Assembly: GCA_002393555.1 (NCBI GenBank)
Contig: DGSP01000012.1
Coordinates: 39,583 to 47,721, forward strand
Direction of reading: 5' to 3'
DNA from: Prevotellaceae bacterium UBA4359
GTDB taxonomy: Bacteria; Bacteroidota; Bacteroidia; Bacteroidales; Bacteroidaceae
Length of the DNA: 8,139 nucleotides
Position 1 is the stretch's first letter. Every line of letters begins with the position of its first letter. The notes beneath the pieces were generated by a model, which made no database searches, had not been told where the DNA came from, and was given only the letters and a program-made list of their open reading frames with translations. A program made the translations under genes and the position numbers. This document shows positions 1-4,961 of this stretch, piece by piece.

Positions 1-10
1 TCCGAGAAAA

Positions 11-26
11 ATGCGGCTTGCCGCAT
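11..26. terminator. Perfect 7-bp hairpin, possible terminator of a gene outside the window
   Basis: ATGCGGC and GCCGCAT form a perfect 7-bp stem around a 2-base TT centre. Five A residues precede it, so on the minus strand it is followed by a T run, the better terminator geometry. However, nothing in the window on that strand would need terminating here. On the plus strand the following sequence is only moderately T-rich. It may end a gene lying left of the window; direction and role are uncertain. Confidence 0.35.
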
Positions 27-73
27 TATATCAACTATTTTTGTTCACCTACTTAAAAAAAGAGCGATTTTAT

Positions 74-104
74 TTTGCAGATTCGAAAATAACTGCTACC
101 TTTG
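74..104 (+). promoter_or_regulatory. Bacteroidota-type promoter for the tRNA-Pro gene
   Basis: TTTG at 74-77 and TACCTTTG at 97-104 are separated by 19 bases. This matches the known Bacteroidota housekeeping sigma consensus (TTTG, about 19-21 bases, TAnnTTTG). The -7 box lies 39 bases before the first tRNA base, leaving room for a short leader that would be removed by RNase P. Confidence 0.8.
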
Positions 105-143
105 CAGTCGATTTCACGGAACACCACGTTCTGTGGGGTCAAT

Positions 144-217
144 CGGGAAGTAGCGCAGTTGGTTAGCGTACGCGTCTGGGGGGCGCGTGGTCGCCAGTTC
201 GAGTCTGGTCTTCCCGA
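144..217 (+). tRNA. tRNA-Pro, anticodon GGG
   Basis: A complete cloverleaf can be drawn. The acceptor stem is CGGGAAG (144-150) with CTTCCCG (210-216). The D stem is GCGC (153-156) with GCGT (166-169), around a loop containing GG. The anticodon stem is CGCGT (171-175) with GCGCG (183-187). The 7-base loop CTGGGGG (176-182) puts GGG at 178-180 as anticodon after the invariant T177. The T stem is GCCAG with CTGGT around TTCGAGT. The first pair C1-G72, discriminator A217 and G37 are typical of bacterial proline tRNAs. It decodes CCC (and CCU by wobble). The terminal CCA is not encoded, so it would be added after transcription. The gene is followed by its own terminator and stands as a single-gene unit. 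Confidence 0.97.
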
Positions 218-230
218 CTCTAAAAAGAGA

Positions 231-269
231 GCAGGAGCGGTGTTTCAGACATACCGCTCCTGTCTTTTT
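231..269 (+). terminator. Intrinsic terminator of the tRNA-Pro unit
   Basis: CAGGAGCGGT (232-241) and ACCGCTCCTG (253-262) form a perfect 10-bp GC-rich stem, extendable by flanking wobble and A-T pairs, followed by TCTTTTTC. This is a canonical Rho-independent terminator 14 bases after the tRNA. It insulates the downstream radical SAM gene from tRNA transcription. Confidence 0.88.
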
Positions 270-279
270 CATATATGAA

Positions 280-308
280 TTGTACATTGTCAAATTGTAC
301 ATGAAAAG
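280..308 (+). repeat. TTGTACA heptad repeat forming the leader of the radical SAM gene
   Basis: Four 7-base units run directly into the ATG: TTGTACA (280-286), TTGTCAA plus one extra A (287-294), TTGTACA (295-301) and TGAAAAG (302-308). The same arrangement precedes the next gene at 1612-1647, and the last 25 bases through the start codon match there at 22 positions. No Shine-Dalgarno sequence and no clear TAnnTTTG promoter are visible here, so the element may itself carry the initiation signal. That is an inference. Confidence 0.7.
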
Positions 309-1607
309 ATGCTGACAGAGAAAACCTTGGAGAAATTGCGCATATTGGCGGAATCGGCGAAGTACGATGTGTCGTGTTCGTCGAGTGGCACTGTGCGTGG
401 CGGCAAGCAGGGCATGGTAGGAAATACCGTGGGAGGTGTCGGCATCTGCCACTCGTTTGCTGATGACGGACGTTGCATCTCGCTCCTGAAAGTGATGCTG
501 ACCAACTACTGCATGTACGATTGTGCCTACTGCATCAATCGCCGTAGCAACGACATCAGGCGGGCAACGCTGGCGGTGCATGAACTGGAAGAAATTGTGA
601 TGGAGTTCTACAGAAGGAACTACATCGAAGGCTTGTTCTTGAGCAGTGGAGTGGTGAGGAATCCCGACTACACGATGGAACGCTTGGTGGCGATTGCGAA
701 AGACTTGCGCATGGTGCACCACTTCAATGGCTACATCCATCTGAAGAGCATACCCGGAGCCAGTCGCGAACTGATGAACGAGGCAGGACGTTATGCCGAC
801 CGCATGAGTGTGAACATCGAGATACCCAACGAGAACTCGCTGAAACTCTTGGCTCCCGAGAAAGACCACCAGAGTGTGTTCACACCCATGAAGATTATAC
901 AGCAGGGAGTGTTGGAGAATAAGGAGGACAGGAAACGTCTGCACCACGTGCCACGTTTCGTGCCAGCAGGTCAAAGCACCCAGATGATAGTGGGTGCAAC
1001 GGCAGAGACCGACCGCGACATCCTGCACATGTCGTCGGCCATGTATAGTCAGCCCACCATGCGGCGTGTCTATTATTCTGGCTATGTGAGCGTGAACACT
1101 TACGACTCGCGTCTGCCTGTGCTGAAGCAACCTCCTTTGGTGCGAGAGAACCGTCTCTATCAGGCTGACTGGCTCTTGCGTTTCTATCAGTTCAAGGTGG
1201 AGGAGATTGTGGATGAGGCCAATGCCAACCTCGACCTCGAAGTCGATCCCAAACTGGCGTGGGCATTACGGCATCCAGAGCAATTCCCTGTCGATATTAA
1301 CCGCGATGACTATGAGCGCATTCTCCGTGTGCCGGGTATTGGTGTGAAGTCGGCCATGATGATTGTGAATTCTCGACGGTTCAACCGCATCACGTCCTAT
1401 CACTTGAAGAAGATGGGGGTGGTGATGAAGAAAGCCAAGTTTTTCATCACCTGCCACGAACTCGCTGATGGCTATGCCAACCCCATCGTGGGCATCAACG
1501 AACTCCATCCCGAGCGGCTCAAGCCCCTGCTCATCTCAAAGGCGCAGCAGAAGAAGGCGGCAGCAGAGTTGCAACTGACGCTCGACTTCGAAGAGGAAAA
1601 GAAATAG
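309..1607 (+). CDS. Putative DNA-modification/repair radical SAM protein (TIGR03916 type)
   Basis: This 432-residue protein looks like the radical SAM member of a two-gene cassette predicted to act in DNA metabolism; its chemistry is not known. The Fe4S4 motif CxxxCxxC is C68, C72, C75 (CMYDCAYC). Before it stands a family-typical N-terminus, starting with a KYDVSCSSSGT stretch at 18-28 and GICHSFADDGRCISLLK at 45-61. That segment adds cysteines C23, C47 and C56. A barrel-like middle follows, with SGVVRNPDYTMERL at 113-126 and NIEIPNENSLKLLAPEK at 169-185. Near the C-terminus YERILRVPGIGVKSA (335-349), centred on VPGIG, is a helix-hairpin-helix that fits non-specific DNA backbone binding. The tail holds QLTLDF (422-427), similar to a sliding-clamp binding peptide. 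The start at 309 puts the N-terminus where the family usually begins; an ATG at 301 runs into a stop at once. The partner gene begins 40 bases downstream in the same direction. Family assignment is firm; function is inferred from HhH, partner and known fusions of the partner family to uracil-DNA glycosylase-like domains. Confidence 0.92.
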   Translation: MLTEKTLEKLRILAESAKYDVSCSSSGTVRGGKQGMVGNTVGGVGICHSFADDGRCISLLKVMLTNYCMYDCAYCINRRSNDIRRATLAVHELEEIVMEFYRRNYIEGLFLSSGVVRNPDYTMERLVAIAKDLRMVHHFNGYIHLKSIPGASRELMNEAGRYADRMSVNIEIPNENSLKLLAPEKDHQSVFTPMKIIQQGVLENKEDRKRLHHVPRFVPAGQSTQMIVGATAETDRDILHMSSAMYSQPTMRRVYYSGYVSVNTYDSRLPVLKQPPLVRENRLYQADWLLRFYQFKVEEIVDEANANLDLEVDPKLAWALRHPEQFPVDINRDDYERILRVPGIGVKSAMMIVNSRRFNRITSYHLKKMGVVMKKAKFFITCHELADGYANPIVGINELHPERLKPLLISKAQQKKAAAELQLTLDFEEEKK

Positions 1608-1611
1608 GAAT

Positions 1612-1647
1612 TTGTACATTGTACATGGTCAAATTGTAAATGAAATT
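1612..1647 (+). repeat. Second copy of the TTGTACA heptad leader, before the DUF4130 gene
   Basis: TTGTACA (1612-1618), TTGTACA (1619-1625), TGGTCAA plus one A (1626-1633), TTGTAAA (1634-1640) and TGAAATT (1641-1647) abut the ATG at 1648. The array starts five bases after the stop codon of the radical SAM gene. It differs from the copy at 280-308 mainly by one extra unit. The reading frame is open through it from a TTG at 1612, but that looks accidental because the array is non-coding in its other copy. Confidence 0.7.
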
Positions 1648-2430
1648 ATGCTTGTCTATACCTTCGACAGAACATTGGACGGAGTGCTTTCAGCCGTCTT
1701 CGATGCCTTCTCCCTGCATCAGCGACCCGACGCACTGATAGGGAAGGGGGAACCGTTGCCGCTGTTCTGCGAGGAAGTGCATGAGGTGGAGACAGCCGAC
1801 GACCGTGCACAGAGGGTGTGGGCAGGATTGGAAAAGAGGGTGTCGAAAGAAGCATTGCGGCTGATTACCATCAGTTTCCAGTCGGAACTGCCTGAACTGA
1901 ACACCCCTCTCTTTCATTATATATGTAAGGTTTTTCGCCAGCCAGAAGGAACGAGGAGCATCGAGCGGAATTTCTCCGACCCCGATGTGCTGGCTGTGAC
2001 CAACATCTTCCGAAGGGTGATGCACGAACGGTTGCGCATGATGCAGTTCGTGCGTTTCCAAAAGGCGAAGGATGGCACTTACCTTGGCGTTGTGGCACCC
2101 GACCACAATGTGCTGCCTTTGGTGGTCGCTCACTTCAAAGACCGCTTTGGCGACCAGCCTTGGCTGCTCTATGATGCCAAGCGACGTTATGGCTTCTATT
2201 ACGACCGGCAAGAGGTGACACGCATCATGTTTCAGAACGGGGATGCGCTTCCCTTCGACCTCGGCACGGGCAAATTGAGTGATGAGATGCTGAGCGAGGA
2301 TGACAAACTCTTCCAAGACCTCTGGCGCACCTACTTCAAGGCCATCTGCATTAAGGAGCGGATGAACCCACGCAAGCAGTTGAATGACATGCCCCAGCGA
2401 TACTGGAAATATATGACGGAGAAACAGTGA
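1648..2430 (+). CDS. DUF4130 / TIGR03915 family putative DNA metabolism protein, partner of the radical SAM protein
   Basis: This 260-residue soluble protein belongs to the family named for strict association with the TIGR03916 radical SAM protein. In some bacteria the same domain is fused to a uracil-DNA glycosylase-superfamily domain, hence the predicted DNA role. No activity is established. Family-typical stretches are visible. The N-terminus is MLVYTFDRTLDGVLSAVFDA. The core runs from ERLRMMQFVRFQKAKDGTY (127-145) through VLPLVVAHFKDRFGDQPWLLYD, split across 155-176, to KRRYGFYYD (178-186). The C-terminus runs from WRTYFKAICIKERMNPRKQ (226-244) to MPQRYWKYMTE (248-258). There is no signal peptide or membrane segment. 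I chose ATG 1648 over an in-frame TTG at 1612, because the 12 extra codons lie inside the repeat leader and the family begins with this M-(L/I)-V-Y/F sequence. It stands alone here, with no glycosylase domain, and is probably co-transcribed with the gene 40 bases upstream. Confidence 0.9.
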   Translation: MLVYTFDRTLDGVLSAVFDAFSLHQRPDALIGKGEPLPLFCEEVHEVETADDRAQRVWAGLEKRVSKEALRLITISFQSELPELNTPLFHYICKVFRQPEGTRSIERNFSDPDVLAVTNIFRRVMHERLRMMQFVRFQKAKDGTYLGVVAPDHNVLPLVVAHFKDRFGDQPWLLYDAKRRYGFYYDRQEVTRIMFQNGDALPFDLGTGKLSDEMLSEDDKLFQDLWRTYFKAICIKERMNPRKQLNDMPQRYWKYMTEKQ

Positions 2431-2433
2431 GGG

Positions 2434-2482
2434 CTTAGAGTATAGAGTTTAGAGATTCAAGTTTAGGGCTTAGAGATTAGAG
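2434..2482 (+). repeat. TTTAGAG heptad array between the DUF4130 gene and vsr
   Basis: Seven consecutive 7-base units without slippage: CTTAGAG, TATAGAG, TTTAGAG, ATTCAAG, TTTAGGG, CTTAGAG, ATTAGAG. The preceding seven bases GTGAGGG also fit loosely and contain the TGA stop of the DUF4130 gene. TAG triplets at 2436, 2443 and 2450 lie in three different frames. The array ends eight bases before the vsr ATG. No promoter box or terminator hairpin is visible in it, so vsr may be read from the upstream genes. Confidence 0.8.
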
Positions 2483-2490
2483 TGACAATA

Positions 2491-2988
2491 ATGGCAGACA
2501 AGATGACTCCCGAACAGCGCAGTAACTGTATGCGCAGAATCAGGTCGAAGAACACGCGACCCGAGATGCTTGTGCGCCGTTTCCTTTTCAGTCATGGCTT
2601 CCGTTATCGCATTCATGCCAAGCCCCTGCCTGGCACTCCCGACCTTGCCATCGTCGGGCTTCGTACTTGTATCTTCATCAATGGCTGCTTCTGGCATGGA
2701 CACGAGGGCTGCTCCATGTATAAGATTCCTCAAACGCACATGGATTTTTGGACACGTAAGATTGAACGCAACAAGGCGCGTGACCACGAAAACCTCTTGG
2801 CACTCAAGGCGCAAGGATGGCACACCATCGAGATTTGGGAGTGCCAACTCAAACCCAAGGAGCGTGAAAAGACTTTGCAGGGACTGCTTCGCACTCTTAA
2901 CTACATCGCTTTGGAGAATCAGGGAGCCAAACTGACTTACGACTTTGATATGGAGGAAGAACAAAGTCTTGCGGCTGAGGATGTTTAG
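2491..2988 (+). CDS. vsr: Very short patch repair endonuclease (Vsr)
   Basis: This 165-residue protein matches Vsr, which nicks DNA 5' of the mismatched T in T:G pairs that arise when 5-methylcytosine deaminates. Numbering coincides with the E. coli enzyme from the MAD start: intercalating M14, E25, catalytic D51 (in LPGTPDL), then GCFWHGH (65-71) with C66, F67, W68, H69 and H71. C74 and C118 (IWECQL) complete the probable zinc site. FW (86-87), KIERNKARD (90-98) and GWHTIEIWEC (109-118) are the usual downstream blocks. Two changes from E. coli are visible. The residue before GCFW is Asn (N64) instead of His, and one Gly is inserted before C74; to my knowledge the Asn is common in other Vsr branches. 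An acidic tail of about 15 residues closes the protein. In-frame GTG 2482 is an alternative start, but it falls inside the repeat, and MADKMTPEQRS matches the family N-terminus. No cytosine methyltransferase is in the window. Confidence 0.95.
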   Translation: MADKMTPEQRSNCMRRIRSKNTRPEMLVRRFLFSHGFRYRIHAKPLPGTPDLAIVGLRTCIFINGCFWHGHEGCSMYKIPQTHMDFWTRKIERNKARDHENLLALKAQGWHTIEIWECQLKPKEREKTLQGLLRTLNYIALENQGAKLTYDFDMEEEQSLAAEDV

Positions 2989-3046
2989 AGTTTAGAGTAT
3001 AGGGTTTAGAGTGTAGGGTTTGGAGTTGAGGGAATAGGGTTTGGAG
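2984..3046. repeat. TTTAGAG/TTTGGAG heptad array filling the gap between two convergent stop codons
   Basis: Nine 7-base units in perfect register: TTTAGAG, TTTAGAG, TATAGGG, TTTAGAG, TGTAGGG, TTTGGAG, TTGAGGG, AATAGGG, TTTGGAG, then a broken TTTGGCA to 3053. The first unit contains the TAG stop of vsr (2986-2988). The broken last unit ends one base before the stop of the convergent kinase gene (TAA, 3056-3054), so the array is essentially the whole intergenic space. There is no GC-rich hairpin with a T run, so no standard terminator separates the two convergent transcripts. Confidence 0.82.
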
Positions 3047-3053
3047 TTTGGCA

Positions 3054-4961
3054 TTATTCATTCGGAATGTCTATGATGAAGCGAGTGCCGTCGGTATAAC
3101 TGGTGTCGAGCGTCATGCTGCCTCCCAAGTTGATGACATGCTGGCGCGTGAGGCCGAGTCCGATGCCGAGTCCTTCGCTGAAATTGTCGAGTTTGACAAA
3201 TGGTTCAAACACACGCTCGCTTTCGTCGATGGGAATGCCTGGCCCTGTGTCTTGAATGACGAAACGAACCATGTCTGCTTTGATGTTGGCTGTGAACGTG
3301 ACAATGCTGCCAGGCGCAAATTTCTTAGCATTGATGAGCAACTCGCGCAGAATCCGGTGCAGATAGAGTTGGTTGGTGTGGAGGTAGAGCGGGTCGGGAA
3401 TGTTGAACATGTGGTGCAACCGCATATTGTGAGGTTGCCGTTCGTTGAAGTCCTTGATGGAGGCTTCAATGACAGCATTGACCTCCACGCTCTTTGTCCT
3501 GTCATACATGACGCGCTCACCTTTCCACGATACGTCAAAGAGCATGTGTGCCATGCGTCTGGCGGTTGTGGCATTCTGCTTGATGGCATCCAGAGATGTT
3601 TTTTGTTCTTCATTGATACTGCCGTCCGTCGGGGCTTCCAGCACCTGCAGGAATCCGGCTACGATGTTCAGCGGTGTACGTATCTGCAGCGACACCTCCT
3701 TGATGAAGTCTTCTTTTCGCCGGTCGGCCTCCAGCGACAGTTTGTGGGCAGTGGCGAGTTGCTCGTTGCTGCGTTCAGCCTCGTTGTTCACTTTCTTGAT
3801 GTCGGCGATATATTGGTTGATGGTTTCCAGCATGACCTTGAAACTGTTTTGCAGATTGCCCACAGCGTCAATGCGCTTGCTGCTCTCTATCTTTTGGTCG
3901 AAATGTCCTTTGGCCACGTCGCTTGACTGAACAGCCAAGAGGTCAAGCGGTTCGATGAAGTGGCTGATGATTCTCCAGCAGACGACGGCCATCAGGAGCA
4001 GGCCGACGAAAAGGATGGGAATGAGGAACAGGACCACCTTCTGAAAGGCTGCCATCATTTCTTTTTCTGGACACACAAGGGCGATGCTCCATTCCGTGCC
4101 TTCAACAGGCTGATAAAACACGATAGATTTCTTTCCTTTGACATTCATGGACTTGTGGCCCTTCTTGCCGTCAAGCATCTCTTGTCCCAGTTCGCTGACT
4201 GCTTTGGCCTGTTTGTTGTCAGCACTGGAAAGGATGTTGGTAGTGATGGTCTTTGTGCGGTCAGGATGCACAAAGTAACATCCGTCAGCACCAACCATGA
4301 TGCCGTATGCATTGGGATAAGGTTTCAGTTCCAGAATGGCTTTAGAAATCCACGTGATGGAAATATCGGTGGAAATAATACCTATGATACTGTCCTTCTC
4401 ATCATACAGCGGTTTGCCGTATGAGACGATAGGAGTGGGCGAGGAGAGGATGCCTTCGTTGAAGTCGTTATAAGGGTCTGTCCAGCAGGCTTTTCCCCTC
4501 TCCTTTGGTTTCTTGTACCATTCCTTTTCATAATAGTCATATTCCCCCTCAATCTCAGTGGTCACGCGGTCTCCCTCTCTGAGGGAATAGACCGAGAATG
4601 GTTTGCCAAGATGTGGGAAGAAATCAGGTTCCATCGTGATGGAACACCCGTTGATGTTGGGGTTCAGTTCCACCAGTCTCTGGGTGTATTGTTGCAGCGA
4701 ATCAGGTTGCGGATGTTGGAGGACGAGTTGGTCGAAACTTTCGGTGGCTGCCTCAGCCTCGTCAAGGTATCTCCGTATGTTCAGTTCCGTGTTCTCCAGC
4801 ATGTGGGTGGCATGCTCGATAGCCTCCTGCTTCACAATCTTGAGCGAGCGTTCGTACAGAAATCCCACACTGGCAAAGAACACAGCCGTCACAAAGCCCA
4901 GGATGCCGAGGCTCAGTGTCAGCGACAAAGAATGCTTGCTATGTGATTTTCTCTGCTTCAT
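3054..4961 (-). CDS. Membrane sensor histidine kinase-like protein with Leu in place of the phosphoacceptor His
   Basis: This 635-residue inner-membrane sensor has a short cytoplasmic N-terminus and TM1 at about 15-36. A periplasmic double-Cache-type ligand domain covers about 40-303, with the family's EWYKKPKERGKACWTDPY (147-164) and IIGIISTDISITWIS (192-206). TM2 lies at about 308-329, followed by HAMP to about 388, a coiled linker, a HisKA-like helix pair (418-480) and a HATPase. The ATPase looks intact: N box ELLINAKKF (540-548), G1 DTGPGIP (571-577), F box VFEPFVK (584-590) and G2 GLGIGLGL (597-604). The H box, normally S-H-E-I-R-T-P, reads S424-L425-Q-I-R-T-P, codon CTG at 3689-3687. 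It should therefore bind ATP but cannot autophosphorylate at the usual site. Its ATG overlaps the upstream gene's stop as ATGA, implying translational coupling. No response regulator is in the window. A sequencing error would need two base changes in that codon to restore His. Confidence 0.9.
   Translation of the reverse strand: MKQRKSHSKHSLSLTLSLGILGFVTAVFFASVGFLYERSLKIVKQEAIEHATHMLENTELNIRRYLDEAEAATESFDQLVLQHPQPDSLQQYTQRLVELNPNINGCSITMEPDFFPHLGKPFSVYSLREGDRVTTEIEGEYDYYEKEWYKKPKERGKACWTDPYNDFNEGILSSPTPIVSYGKPLYDEKDSIIGIISTDISITWISKAILELKPYPNAYGIMVGADGCYFVHPDRTKTITTNILSSADNKQAKAVSELGQEMLDGKKGHKSMNVKGKKSIVFYQPVEGTEWSIALVCPEKEMMAAFQKVVLFLIPILFVGLLLMAVVCWRIISHFIEPLDLLAVQSSDVAKGHFDQKIESSKRIDAVGNLQNSFKVMLETINQYIADIKKVNNEAERSNEQLATAHKLSLEADRRKEDFIKEVSLQIRTPLNIVAGFLQVLEAPTDGSINEEQKTSLDAIKQNATTARRMAHMLFDVSWKGERVMYDRTKSVEVNAVIEASIKDFNERQPHNMRLHHMFNIPDPLYLHTNQLYLHRILRELLINAKKFAPGSIVTFTANIKADMVRFVIQDTGPGIPIDESERVFEPFVKLDNFSEGLGIGLGLTRQHVINLGGSMTLDTSYTDGTRFIIDIPNE

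Noticed and set aside
144..270. Integration site of a mobile element at the tRNA-Pro 3' end
   Set aside because: No integrase gene and no repeat of the tRNA 3' end appear in the window, and a normal tRNA terminator follows directly.
114..1130. 338-residue open frame antisense to the radical SAM gene
   Set aside because: It is His-rich with no family likeness, runs through the tRNA terminator and tRNA, and mirrors a strongly supported gene on the other strand.
1612..1647. Longer start (TTG 1612) for the DUF4130 gene
   Set aside because: The 12 extra codons are the heptad leader, which is non-coding in its other copy, and the family begins at the ATG at 1648.
2984..3046. Telomere-like TTTAGGG repeat
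   Set aside because: Some units resemble the plant telomere heptamer, but the array is internal, short, degenerate and mixed with TTTAGAG and TTTGGAG; the likeness is chance.
3048..3926. 292-residue open frame antisense to the kinase-like gene
   Set aside because: The opposite strand encodes clear HisKA and HATPase motifs over the same bases; this frame has no RNA start signal or family features.
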